A stretch of DNA of 64,000 nucleotides, taken from the NCBI RefSeq assembly GCF_030282825.1, contig NZ_JASTZU010000062.1, forward strand, positions 20,348-84,347, given 5' to 3'. Below are positions 55,901 to 64,000 of the stretch, in pieces. Source of the stretch: Aquibacillus rhizosphaerae (GTDB lineage: Bacteria > Bacillota > Bacilli > Bacillales > Amphibacillaceae). The translations under genes were made by a program, and so were the position numbers. How positions within the stretch are numbered: the stretch's first letter is position 1; every line of letters starts with the position of its first letter. The notes below the pieces were generated by a model. That model was given only the letters and a program-made list of their open reading frames with translations, was not told the DNA's origin and did not search any database.

Positions 55901-56233
55901 ATGTTTCCACCACCAAGGCCAAGACAACAAAGAAATCGCTTTATAGGTAGTTACCCTAGAGCAAATCACCCATTACCACCTCGTAACCAGTACATCCAGC
56001 AAGACAATCCTTTTCAGAAAGGATTTCTTATGACACCAAACCAACGAATCCCCCAAGGACATCGACGCGCTCCACAAAATCAAGGTCAACTATCTCAAGG
56101 ATTAGCATCACTAATCAAAGATGAAAACGGACGAATTGATATGAAAAAAGTTGGAGCTGGTGTACAAAATGTTATGGGTGTTGTTAACCAAGCAGGCCCC
56201 GTAGTCAACATGGTTCGAGGGTTTTTTAGATAA
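55901..56233 (+). CDS. YppG-like protein
   Basis: 110 residues; the ATG follows TAGGAGG. The first 60 residues are rich in Pro, Arg, Gln and Asn (MFPPPRPRQQRNRF). The C-terminal half is a conserved hydrophobic/amphipathic part (LASLIKDENGRIDMKKVGAG, then VVNMVRGFF) as in the YppG family of bacilli, often linked to spore surface material. Not membrane-spanning by eye. Function unknown. Confidence 0.75.
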   Translation: MFPPPRPRQQRNRFIGSYPRANHPLPPRNQYIQQDNPFQKGFLMTPNQRIPQGHRRAPQNQGQLSQGLASLIKDENGRIDMKKVGAGVQNVMGVVNQAGPVVNMVRGFFR

Positions 56234-56239
56234 GAATAA

Positions 56240-56275
56240 CTCCCTTTGTATAGACAAAGCTTTATACAAGGGGAG
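56240..56275. terminator. Hairpin between convergent yppG-like and hemY genes
   Basis: CTCCC(T)TTGTATA pairs with TATACAA(G)GGGAG. The T-runs are weak, so termination efficiency is uncertain. Confidence 0.55.
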
Positions 56276-56291
56276 CGACTTATAATATCTG

Positions 56292-57686
56292 TTATTTATC
56301 AGTTAGTGACTCAATGATTTTTAATGCAGTATCTTTCCCGTTTTGCATACAATCTGGAATACCGACTCCATAATAAGAACAACCGGAGATCCATATACCT
56401 GGATAGTTTTCTTTCAATTTGTTTTCAAGAGAATGAACAGCCTGAGGATGAGTCATTTGATACTTAGGCATATTATTATTCCATTTAGTCACTTCACTAG
56501 TAATTGGATCAGTTGTTATTCCAAGTGATTTAGATACATCTTCTCTGGCAAGTTGTAATAATCCTTCTTCAGACATATCCTGTATAGCAGTAAAGTTAGG
56601 GAGATTACTTTTATAAAACAATCTTACAAGTAAGTTTCCTTTTCCAGATGTATGTTTCCACTTTTTACTCGTCCAAGTACAAGCGTTGCAAATAATATCA
56701 TTACTGTTTGCTTTAATAAAACCTGTTCCATCCATAGGAAGTATTTGATCACTAATATCAAATCCTAAATAAACACTAATCAAAGAACTACTTTGAAATG
56801 GCGCAATATATTCATCGAGTTGATTATCGGTAAATAAACTCTCCACCTCGGTATTCGGAACACTTAAAACGACTTGATTCGCTTTAATTATTTCTCCATT
56901 TGCAAAGGAAACTTTGTATCGATTATTTTCAGTTTCGATATTTGTTGCTCTACTGTTTTTTAGAATCTGCACTTGGTCTAAAGCATTTTCGAATGCATCA
57001 ATAAATGCTCCTAGCCCACCTTTAAAGGATAAGAACTTCTTATCACCACTACTCTTAAATTTTTCCTTATTTGCTTCAAAGCCTTTAATGATACTACCAA
57101 ATTTTTCTTTATAATCAATTAAATAAGGTAACGTAGATCCAATCGTTAGATCACTTAGATTCCCTGAGTAAACACCAGATAAGACTGGTGCAATCTGTTT
57201 CTCCACGAGCTCCTTTCCAAGAAAATACTCTAAAAACTCGCCAATGGAATCTTCTTTTGTAAATGTTTCATTTCTTGTATAAATATCTTTTAATGCTTCG
57301 ACTTTTCCATCTGCAGAAACGAGTGTGCTTTTTGCTAAAGACTCTACACTCATTGGTATTCCAAATACTGCATCGTCAGGTATCTGTTTCAATTGACCTT
57401 CCGTATAGAGATAAGATTTACCTGATGCGTTGTAAACTAACTCTTTTTCCAAACCAAGTTCTTTTATATAGGGCATATCGTTTATTTTTCGGGAAACAAT
57501 GGAATCTGCACCTTTTTCCACAATAAAATCCTCATCTTTAATAGTAGAGATTTTCCCACCAAGTGTTTCATTTGATTCAGCAAGAATTAAGTCGATATCT
57601 GATTGCTGTCGCTTTTTCCATTTCTGCAATTCATACATAGTCGTCAGACCTGTAATCCCTCCACCAATTACTAGCACTGTTTTCAT
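56292..57686 (-). CDS. hemY: Coproporphyrinogen III oxidase / protoporphyrinogen oxidase (HemY, CgoX)
   Basis: 464 residues; the ATG follows GAGGTG. FAD-dependent oxidase of heme synthesis. The dinucleotide motif VIGGGITGLTTMYEL is at 5-19, GGKISTIKDEDFIVEKGADS near 43-62, APVLSGVYSGNLSDLTIGST near 165-184, and the C-terminal ISGCSYYGVGIPDCMQNG near 435-452. In Firmicutes this enzyme oxidises coproporphyrinogen III to coproporphyrin III. It is detached from hemE and hemH, with which it usually forms an operon. Confidence 0.94.
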   Translation of the reverse strand: MKTVLVIGGGITGLTTMYELQKWKKRQQSDIDLILAESNETLGGKISTIKDEDFIVEKGADSIVSRKINDMPYIKELGLEKELVYNASGKSYLYTEGQLKQIPDDAVFGIPMSVESLAKSTLVSADGKVEALKDIYTRNETFTKEDSIGEFLEYFLGKELVEKQIAPVLSGVYSGNLSDLTIGSTLPYLIDYKEKFGSIIKGFEANKEKFKSSGDKKFLSFKGGLGAFIDAFENALDQVQILKNSRATNIETENNRYKVSFANGEIIKANQVVLSVPNTEVESLFTDNQLDEYIAPFQSSSLISVYLGFDISDQILPMDGTGFIKANSNDIICNACTWTSKKWKHTSGKGNLLVRLFYKSNLPNFTAIQDMSEEGLLQLAREDVSKSLGITTDPITSEVTKWNNNMPKYQMTHPQAVHSLENKLKENYPGIWISGCSYYGVGIPDCMQNGKDTALKIIESLTDK

Positions 57687-57893
57687 TCATGTACACCTCA
57701 ATCGTAATTTCAACTATTTAGTATTTAGAGTATACCACAGGAGATGTAGGTTAAGGACATCGGTGATAAACGTTCAGATTTTAGTCATATTTAGATTTCT
57801 CTTAAAGCAGTAATAAGCCTCTCAACATATGGAGACTTGTTACTGCACTATCCTGCTAATTTCCAATTCCCCTTGCTTGTTCAATCACTTCAA

Positions 57894-58043
57894 TCAAATC
57901 TCATAAGTTCCACTAATCTCCATGTTTTCATAATGTTCTTTAAAGGTATCGTTTAGTATAACCATCGCAGCACCCATGACAACAGTCTTATAATCTGCAA
58001 ATAACATTTTCCCAGCCCATTCATGAATCCAAAGTGAATTCAA
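57894..58043 (-). pseudogene. Short conserved-looking coding remnant
   Basis: About 49 codons read as protein-like text (LWIHEWAGKMLFADYKTV, then AAMVILNDTFKEHYENM) between two stops. There is a possible TTG but no ribosome site. It looks like the C-terminal piece of a lost gene that I cannot name. The rest of the gap 57687-58153 holds only the cre/promoter of the next gene. Confidence 0.35.
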
Positions 58044-58084
58044 CTTTGATTAGTCCAAAACAAAAAATAGGCTTGATATCCTAT

Positions 58085-58098
58085 TGTAAACGTTTACA
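58085..58098 (+). promoter_or_regulatory. Perfect cre site overlapping a promoter
   Basis: TGTAAACGTTTACA fits every fixed position of the CcpA consensus TGWAANCGNTNWCA and is a perfect palindrome. Its right half TTTACA can serve as a -35 box, with TATATA 17 bp downstream, so CcpA binding should repress the small gene at 58154. Confidence 0.7.
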
Positions 58099-58153
58099 AA
58101 TTTGTGTAGATTATATATATAAAGACCACCAACATTTAGGGAGGTTGTCAGGC

Positions 58154-58285
58154 ATGTTTGTATTCGTAATCGGTACTATTCTTGTCGGCATGGTAGGCAC
58201 GTTTACAATGAGCTTAATGGTAGTTGCTAAAAGAGCTGATCAGATGAGTGATAAAACAAACAATATTGACTTTCTCCATCCCTAA
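58154..58285 (+). CDS. 43-residue single-pass membrane peptide (DUF3789-like), cre-controlled
   Basis: ATG 58154 lies 8 nt after GGGAGG; an in-frame ATG further up has no such site. The product begins with a Gly-rich helix (MFVFVIGTILVGMVGTFTMS), then AKRADQMSDKTNN and a short tail. Its layout matches the DUF3789-type peptides and the one at 2959. Its promoter carries a perfect cre site, and a terminator overlaps its stop, so it is a self-contained gene that should be off in glucose. Function unknown. Confidence 0.7.
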   Translation: MFVFVIGTILVGMVGTFTMSLMVVAKRADQMSDKTNNIDFLHP

Positions 58286-58302
58286 TAAGGGATGATTTTT
58301 TT
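58277..58302 (+). terminator. Terminator of the 43-residue peptide gene
   Basis: CATCCC pairs with GGGATG around TAATAA, followed by ATTTTTTT. The hairpin includes the stop codon. Confidence 0.85.
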
Positions 58303-58351
58303 GACTTAAACTTATTACTAGACCTAAACATACATCCTCAAAATTTGAAGG

Positions 58352-58384
58352 AAAGCGACTAACACTGCTTAGTCGCTTTTTTTA
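58352..58384 (-). terminator. Terminator of the sensor kinase gene
   Basis: AAAGCGACTA pairs with TAGTCGCTTT and is T-rich on both sides, 10 bp after the kinase stop. Confidence 0.82.
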
Positions 58385-58393
58385 TGTACATCT

Positions 58394-60121
58394 CTATTCT
58401 TTTGGCAAAGGTAGGGTAATCAAAAATGTTGTACCGTTCTCTGAAGTAGAATATAATTTAATATCGCCATTTTGGTTTTCAATCATTTTTTGTACAATGG
58501 TTAAACCTAGGCCAGTTCCAGAATCCTTATTAGTTAAAAATGGACTATAGATTGACTCTTGTAACTCCAAAGGAATTCCTGAACCAGTATCCTCAATAAA
58601 AAGCTGATAAGTATCTTCATTAATCTTCGAATAAATTGATATTTTTCCTTTACTTCCAATAGCATCACAACTATTTCTTATTAAATTATACATCACTTGT
58701 TTCATTTGCTTCTCGTCTAACAACAATCGTGTATCATCCAAATTGATATTAAACTCGATCTCTTGCGCTGTAGAATTTGTGTAATGTGGAACTATTTCTT
58801 CAATAATATCTTTGATATAGGCCTCCATGAGTTTAGGTTCCCCTGGCTTTGCTAGCATTAGCATTTCCTCAACAATCGAATCAATCCGCTCAAACTCACT
58901 CAGCATAAATGGAATATGAAATTTATTTTGTTCCGATTTGGAAAAGGATTCTGTCATCAATGTTAAAAAGCCTTGAATAACGGTTAGAGGATTGCGAATT
59001 TCATGTGCAGCTCCTGCTGACAATTCACCTAAAAGCGCTAACTTCTCTGATTGATAGATTCGCTTTTGTAACTCTTCTAGGTCAGTCATGTCAATAAAGT
59101 GATAGATTCTTCCTATAGTAACAAACGAGTGATTAGTGAGTTCGGATTGCGAAACTAATAACCTATAGGTTTTTTTTTCTGTCTTATAAACAACTCTTAC
59201 ATTTTCAACTATCTGTTTCGTTTGGAAAATATTCCAAAACTCTTTATTTTTTATCTGAACCTTATTCTCACTAACAAGTATTTTCTTAATTTCGTCTGGC
59301 TCTATGTTAAGGAGTTTGACAGCAAATGAATTAATCCTGATATCAAAAGCTTCTTCTTCTAATGTAATAATTCCTATTGGTAACGAATCCATCATTTGCT
59401 CTCTGTTTTTTTTGTCATTGGACACTTTTTCAAATAAACGAAAATACTTTTTAAAGAATATAGATAATACTACAATTAAAAAAGTAAAAGCTATTATGCC
59501 AAATATAGGACTTGTTTCTAAAACTAGTCCTAAAATAAATACTAAAGCAAAAATAATAATGTAATCTATTATTGTTTCTTGGAACGTTTTTTTTAGTAAA
59601 GGTAACAAGCGATTAGACGAGGCGATTAAAAAACCTAGTCCTACTAAAATTATATTTATAACATAATAGCATCCTAAGGCTAGTATATAAGAATAAGTAC
59701 TACTAAAATTAATTTGGCCAATTTCTCCAGCAGTATAAATGAATACATAATAAGCTCCACTTATCATTAATGTGTACATTGCAAAATTAAATATTTGCGC
59801 TCTCCATAAAGCCTTCTGTTGTCTTAAATCGTATATGACACTTCCAACAAATAATACAAATAATGATATTTCTAATCCATAAATAAAAGTTATAGCTAAA
59901 AAAATCGATGAATCCAATGAAAAAGAATTACCATCTGGGGGTACTAAAATTTGAAAACGATAAGAAATTAAAATACTAACAACAAATAATATTAAAAGTA
60001 CCGAACTAAAGTTATCAGTTACTTGAAAAAAAATAGAAATAGGATTATGCAAAAGAAACACAACACAACCTATTATAGAAATCGAATATAAATATATCCT
60101 TCTTAAAACTATGTTATTCAA
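58394..60121 (-). CDS. Orphan sensor histidine kinase, KinB-like architecture
   Basis: 575 residues; the start is TTG 60121 with a weak ribosome site. Seven to eight membrane segments span about 1-220, a PAS-like domain about 240-355, HisKA about 360-430 with LSAGAAHEIRNPLTVIQGFL (phosphoacceptor His about 373), and HATPase about 460-575 with NLIRNSCDAIGSKG, EDTGSGIP and GTGLGLTIVQKM. No response regulator is adjacent. Orphan kinases with many membrane helices and this H-box type feed the Spo0F sporulation phosphorelay in bacilli; that role is inferred. Confidence 0.88.
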   Translation of the reverse strand: MNNIVLRRIYLYSISIIGCVVFLLHNPISIFFQVTDNFSSVLLILFVVSILISYRFQILVPPDGNSFSLDSSIFLAITFIYGLEISLFVLFVGSVIYDLRQQKALWRAQIFNFAMYTLMISGAYYVFIYTAGEIGQINFSSTYSYILALGCYYVINIILVGLGFLIASSNRLLPLLKKTFQETIIDYIIIFALVFILGLVLETSPIFGIIAFTFLIVVLSIFFKKYFRLFEKVSNDKKNREQMMDSLPIGIITLEEEAFDIRINSFAVKLLNIEPDEIKKILVSENKVQIKNKEFWNIFQTKQIVENVRVVYKTEKKTYRLLVSQSELTNHSFVTIGRIYHFIDMTDLEELQKRIYQSEKLALLGELSAGAAHEIRNPLTVIQGFLTLMTESFSKSEQNKFHIPFMLSEFERIDSIVEEMLMLAKPGEPKLMEAYIKDIIEEIVPHYTNSTAQEIEFNINLDDTRLLLDEKQMKQVMYNLIRNSCDAIGSKGKISIYSKINEDTYQLFIEDTGSGIPLELQESIYSPFLTNKDSGTGLGLTIVQKMIENQNGDIKLYSTSENGTTFLITLPLPKE

Positions 60122-60348
60122 TAAGTATCACTCTTCTATAATAAATTTTTTGTCTATATTTGTATGATATTGTTACTTTTGATTCTAATTTATAATCACT
60201 ATGAAAGCAATGAAATAGTTAAAATGTACTATAAAAATTCATTTCTCTAGTAATGTCTTTCCAAGCTGATTTTTTGATATTTAGATTGGAATTTACTACA
60301 CTAGGTAATACTTAAATAAGTTCATTTTTACAAAGGAGCATCATATAA

Positions 60349-61284
60349 ATGAAGGCAATTGTTATAAACAAGTATGGTACGAAAGAAGAGTTACAAGAAC
60401 AAGAAGTTCCAAAACCAGAAATTAGTGATAATCAAGTGTTAGTGGAAGTTCATGCAACTTCTATCAATCCGATTGATTGGAAATTACGTGCAGGGTACTT
60501 AAAAAGCATGCTTGATTTCTCTTTTCCTATAATCCTTGGTTGGGACGTTTCTGGGGTCATTGTAGAAGTAGGCAAAGATGTAAAAAACTTTAAAGTCGGT
60601 GATGAGGTTTTCGCTAGACCGGATACAAATGCAGAAGGGACTTATGCAGAGTATACATCAGTTGATGAAAACCTATTAGCGAAAAAACCTAAAAACCTTT
60701 CTCATGAGGAAGCAGCATCGATTCCATTAGCCGGTTTAACTGCATGGCAATGTCTCATTGATCGAACAGAGGTAAAGGAAAATGATAAAGTATTAATTCA
60801 TGCTGGATCAGGCGGTGTTGGTAGTTTAGCAATACAAATTGCGAAACATTTTGGTGCACATGTTGCTACTACAGCTAGTGAAAAGAACGAAACTTATGTA
60901 AAAGAATTAGGCGCTGATCATTTTATTAACTATCGCACACAAAACTTTGAAGAGGAATTAAAGGACTTTGACATCGTTTTAGATACCATGGGTGGAGATA
61001 TTCTTAATAAAAGCTTTAGCGTTCTAAAACCAGGTGGTAAACTTGTCACAATCGCTGGCCAGCCTGATGAGGATTTAGCAAAGAAACATCAAGTTGAAGC
61101 TTCCTCTTATTGGCTTAATCCCGATGGTGAGCAGTTAAGTGAACTGGGTGACCTATTGGAGAGTGGTGTTGTAAAAGCACAAGTTGGTCATGTATTTGGC
61201 TTTTCAGCTGAAGAACTTCAAAAAGCACATGGATTAAGCGAAACACATCATGCAAAAGGTAAAATTGTGATCAAAGTAAAATAA
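60349..61284 (+). CDS. NADP-dependent quinone-oxidoreductase-like enzyme (MDR, zinc-free)
   Basis: 311 residues; the ATG follows AAAGGAGC. Medium-chain dehydrogenase/reductase: GroES-like half (1-120; SINPIDWKLRAGYL, LGWDVSGVI) and Rossmann half with HAGSGGVGSLAIQIAKHFG (about 143-162). It lacks the zinc-binding Cys and His set, as expected for quinone oxidoreductase or enoyl reductase relatives. Probably detoxifies quinones or reactive enals. Monocistronic, with a strong terminator. Confidence 0.9.
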   Translation: MKAIVINKYGTKEELQEQEVPKPEISDNQVLVEVHATSINPIDWKLRAGYLKSMLDFSFPIILGWDVSGVIVEVGKDVKNFKVGDEVFARPDTNAEGTYAEYTSVDENLLAKKPKNLSHEEAASIPLAGLTAWQCLIDRTEVKENDKVLIHAGSGGVGSLAIQIAKHFGAHVATTASEKNETYVKELGADHFINYRTQNFEEELKDFDIVLDTMGGDILNKSFSVLKPGGKLVTIAGQPDEDLAKKHQVEASSYWLNPDGEQLSELGDLLESGVVKAQVGHVFGFSAEELQKAHGLSETHHAKGKIVIKVK

Positions 61285-61299
61285 GTGAGTGCCAAAAAA

Positions 61300-61343
61300 A
61301 AGCACGGTAACTAGGCAAGTGCCTAGCTATCGTGCTTTTTTTA
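61300..61343 (+). terminator. Terminator of the quinone-oxidoreductase-like gene
   Basis: AGCACG-TA-CTAGGCA pairs with TGCCTAG-TA-CGTGCT with two mismatched bases, followed by TTTTTTTA, 16 bp after the stop. Confidence 0.88.
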
Positions 61344-61366
61344 TGAAAACTAAGCCAATAAAAATT

Positions 61367-62359
61367 CTAATCAAATGTCGCAACTTGCTTTGAAACAGAA
61401 TCTATCTCATTAAGGTCATCTGTTGATAAAGTAAATTGTAGTGTTCCGATGTTCTCTTGTACATGATGTAGTTTGGAAGCACCTGGGATTGCCACTACTG
61501 TATCGCCATGAAAGTGAATCAACCAATTAAGTGCAATTTGAGTTTGACTAACACCATATTTAATTGCTTTCTCCTCCAAGACATCAATTAAAGGCTGAGT
61601 CTTAGCTAAACCAGAAGCCTTAAAATAGGATGTGTACTTTCTCGGTCCCTGTATCTTCTTAATCAAATCTGGATTTTTGTGGAATTTTCCAGAAAGTATC
61701 CCTTGCTCAAGAGGAGAATAGGCTATGATTGTGATTCCTAATTCCTTCGCAGCATCTAGTACTCCATTTCTTTCTATTCTACGGTCTAACAGACTATATT
61801 TCACTTGATTTGAAACTAACGAGTAGCCTTCCTTTTTCAAAACCTCATCTGCCTGCTTCATTTTCGAAGCATTAAAATTACTAACCCCGGCATACTTTAT
61901 TTTATTATCTTTGAGAAGTTCAATCATTGCCTTCATCTCATCTTTCACAGTGGAAAATGAATATGGTTGATGAATTTGATATAGATCAATTTGGCGTCCC
62001 CCAAGTGCTTCTAAACGGTTATCAATCGTCTTAGTAATCGAGGATGCTGTCCGTAAAATCGGCCACCACTTTGTTGCAATTAATGCTTGTTCAGCAGAGG
62101 GACCAATAGTGTTTAAAGCTTCAGAAAGGGCCCTTTCCGACTCACCTTTACCATAAGCTTCCGCAGTATCAAACCAATTAATGCCTCCCCCTAAACTCAT
62201 TTTCACAATCATCGTAATGTCTTCTTGTTTCATTTCTGCCCAAAACCGACCAACCATTCCCTTTCCTTTACTGAATTGCCAACAGCCTAATCCTAAAGCA
62301 GATATTTTTGTTGTTGAATCACCTAAATTTCTTAATGGCACACGTGTCACAACTTCCAT
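61367..62359 (-). CDS. Aldo/keto reductase
   Basis: 330 residues; the ATG follows GGAGAGGAG. The TIM-barrel reductase has NWFDTAEAYGKGESE (catalytic Asp and Tyr, about 61-75), ATKWW (Lys about 96), LYQIHQPY (His about 131), GVSNFNASKM and an NADPH-binding AIPGASKLHHVQEN (about 297-310). The length and YGVSQTQIALNWLI text fit the general AKR (YghZ/GSP69-like) group. The substrate is not evident. Convergent with the quinone reductase; both are consistent with carbonyl stress defence. Confidence 0.92.
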   Translation of the reverse strand: MEVVTRVPLRNLGDSTTKISALGLGCWQFSKGKGMVGRFWAEMKQEDITMIVKMSLGGGINWFDTAEAYGKGESERALSEALNTIGPSAEQALIATKWWPILRTASSITKTIDNRLEALGGRQIDLYQIHQPYSFSTVKDEMKAMIELLKDNKIKYAGVSNFNASKMKQADEVLKKEGYSLVSNQVKYSLLDRRIERNGVLDAAKELGITIIAYSPLEQGILSGKFHKNPDLIKKIQGPRKYTSYFKASGLAKTQPLIDVLEEKAIKYGVSQTQIALNWLIHFHGDTVVAIPGASKLHHVQENIGTLQFTLSTDDLNEIDSVSKQVATFD

Positions 62360-62487
62360 TTTTAAAAACTCCTCTCCTAAAGCCCAAATATTCGTTGTTA
62401 TTCATAGCTTATCATTTTGCAAAAAAATAGCTAGCTAAGCATCCAAATTAGGAGAAAGCTAACTACTTCTAGAATTTTTTAAAGCAA

Positions 62488-63789
62488 CTATTCAACGATA
62501 ATGATTACTTCTTCGATTCGTTTTTCAGTTATTTTTTTAACTTCGAAACGAATATTTTTATATTGTATTGTAGGTTTTTCTGTTTCAGTTGGAATGTAAC
62601 CTAGTTGCCCTACTAAAAATCCGTTTAACGTATCGTAATCATTACTTGGTAAGTCAATACCCAGTCTATCTTCTAATTGATATAAATGTGTTGTCCCAAA
62701 AACTGCGTATTTGTTTAAACTAACTTCATGTATCTCATCTTCCTTGGCTTTTATCAGACTATGTTCACTAGATATTTCTCCAACAATTTCTTCGATAACA
62801 TCCTCAATTGTCACTAACCCATCTGTACCACCATACTCATCAAGTACAACTGCTATATGGACATTGTTCTTTTTCATATCACTAAAAATAACATCTATAC
62901 GTTGAGATTCTACAACAAAATACGGTTTTCGAATCATATTTCTCAAGTTAAAATCATCATTGTCCTTTTCCACAAATTGAATTAAGTCTTTTGAATATAA
63001 GATACCAACAATGTTATCCACACTTTCATCATAAACCGGAAACCGTGTGTATCTCTTCAAATTCACAATTTCTGCAATCTCTTTTAAACTAGATTCAATC
63101 GATATCGACGTCATTTCGGTTCGGTGAGTCATTATATCGGATACTGTCCGATCGTTAAATTCGAAAATATTATTTATCATTAACTTTTCACTTACATTTA
63201 TTGTTCCTTTTTCTCCCCCGACATCGACCATCATTCTAATTTCTTCTTCTGTAACTTCCTCGTCTTCAGCATTCGGATCAATACCAAATAAGCGAACAAT
63301 ACCATTCGTAGACATATTTAATATTTTCACAAACGGAAAACTAACCTTAAACAAAAAGGTAAGTGGAATTACAGCAAAGTTAGCAACAGCTACTGGCTTT
63401 TTCAAAGCTAGTTGTTTTGGTACAAGTTCTCCTATTACTAATGTAAAGTAGGCTAATATAATTGTAATTGCAATTACTGAAACGGTTTCCAACATGTTTA
63501 GGGATAATGGAATTCCAAGGCCATATAATGTTTGTGCCAATGGTTCTGCAAATGTATCTGCTGCGAACGCACTTGCTAAAAAACCAGCTAATGTTATCCC
63601 TATTTGAATTGTTGCTAAAAACCTGCCAGGGGCAGAAAGAAGATGATAAAGCATTTTAGCCTTTTTATCACCGTGTTCAGCCATTTTCTTCACTTTATTA
63701 TCATTCAAGGAAACTAAAGCGATTTCAGATGCAGCGAAAAAGGCATTAATAATGATAAGTACAACTAAAATTATTATATCGGTTGACAA
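62488..63789 (-). CDS. CNNM/CorC-type membrane protein with CBS pair (YhdP/MpfA-like)
   Basis: 433 residues; TTG 63789 lies behind TTGGAGG. CNNM membrane domain about 1-190 (three to four helices; FFAASEIALVSLNDNKVKKM, TLVIGELVPKQLALK), acidic linker, CBS pair about 205-330 (DIMTHRTEM, YTRFPVYDESVDNIVGILYSKD, VVLDEYGGTDGLVTIEDVIEEIVGE) and CorC_HlyC domain about 345-430. Members export magnesium or confer metal tolerance; older names call them hemolysins. Monocistronic here. Confidence 0.93.
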   Translation of the reverse strand: MSTDIIILVVLIIINAFFAASEIALVSLNDNKVKKMAEHGDKKAKMLYHLLSAPGRFLATIQIGITLAGFLASAFAADTFAEPLAQTLYGLGIPLSLNMLETVSVIAITIILAYFTLVIGELVPKQLALKKPVAVANFAVIPLTFLFKVSFPFVKILNMSTNGIVRLFGIDPNAEDEEVTEEEIRMMVDVGGEKGTINVSEKLMINNIFEFNDRTVSDIMTHRTEMTSISIESSLKEIAEIVNLKRYTRFPVYDESVDNIVGILYSKDLIQFVEKDNDDFNLRNMIRKPYFVVESQRIDVIFSDMKKNNVHIAVVLDEYGGTDGLVTIEDVIEEIVGEISSEHSLIKAKEDEIHEVSLNKYAVFGTTHLYQLEDRLGIDLPSNDYDTLNGFLVGQLGYIPTETEKPTIQYKNIRFEVKKITEKRIEEVIIIVE

Positions 63790-63889
63790 CAGATAAAACC
63801 TCCAAGTTAAAGTTAAATAGAAAAGTATTCTAAATTTTATATTTTTATTTCGGCTATCTTAGTAAACAATTTAGCTTTCTCAGGTTATA

Positions 63890-64000
63890 TACTTGATAGA
63901 AAGTGCGCATTAAGTATTCTTTGCTTTTGTGCATTCTTCCCTAGTTTAGTTGTGATCCAACGCTGCGGAAAAACACTCGCTTTCCATGGGGAACGCTTCA
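63890..64000. repeat. Family B repeat, copy 5 (cut by window edge)
   Basis: ACTTGATAGAAAGTGCGCA matches the ACTTGATAGAAAGTGAGCA of copy 1, and AAAACACTCGCTTTCC, then GGGGAACGCTTCA, matches the right-hand unit of copy 1 in inverted orientation. It continues past the edge. Confidence 0.7.

Overview
The window looks like a chromosomal segment of a low-GC, endospore-forming member of the Bacillaceae, plausibly a halotolerant genus near Oceanobacillus, Virgibacillus or Gracilibacillus. This rests on AT-rich DNA with strong AGGAGG ribosome sites, S-box leaders, LytS/LytT, YppG-, YozQ- and DUF3231-type proteins, a CysJ whose N-terminus is close to that of Bacillus, and Bacillaceae-type intergenic repeats. 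I saw no tRNA, rRNA, CRISPR array, prophage or complete insertion sequence.

Layout. 1-6500: edge-truncated PP-loop-like protein, DUF4870 protein, isochorismatase-like hydrolase, a 38-residue membrane peptide, heme O synthase (ctaB) and an S-box-controlled MetE-like gene. 6500-14600: a 1997-residue wall protein (lamin-tail domains plus metallophosphoesterase) and two small sporulation-type genes. 14900-25900: PHP/TIM-barrel gene pair, an unknown membrane protein, and a divergent pair of LysM cell-wall enzymes (1762-residue GH18 protein and NlpC/P60 protein) that share an unusual N-terminal domain. 26000-33600: secreted GH43 arabinanase-like protein, repeat lipoprotein, lipase-like hydrolase, an unknown gene, Gfo/Idh oxidoreductase, Aquifex-type aconitase.

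34000-50300 is a sulfur island. On the minus strand: cysH behind an S-box leader, cysJ, cysI, sat, cysC, an SLC13 permease, sumT and sirB. On the plus strand: a SsuBCA/TauABC-type ABC transporter. Beyond it lie a YeiH-type transporter and a divergent LysR regulator. Together they cover sulfate or organosulfur uptake, activation to APS/PAPS, reduction to sulfide, and siroheme for CysI. Three of the operons share a candidate operator (CCCGA-N12-GAAT, with a T-rich core), and four copies of a 119-bp palindromic element occur in the window, three of them inside this island.

50400-64000: SET-domain protein, LytS-LytT-CstA pyruvate module, YppG-like protein, HemY/CgoX, a cre-controlled 43-residue membrane peptide, an orphan sensor kinase, a quinone-oxidoreductase-like enzyme, an aldo/keto reductase and a CNNM/CorC-type transporter.

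Three families of non-coding repeats account for most of the long intergenic gaps: A (about 140-225 bp, nested hairpins; 4 copies plus a remnant), B (about 280-700 bp, imperfect terminal inverted repeats; 5 copies or fragments) and C (119 bp, MITE-like; 4 copies).
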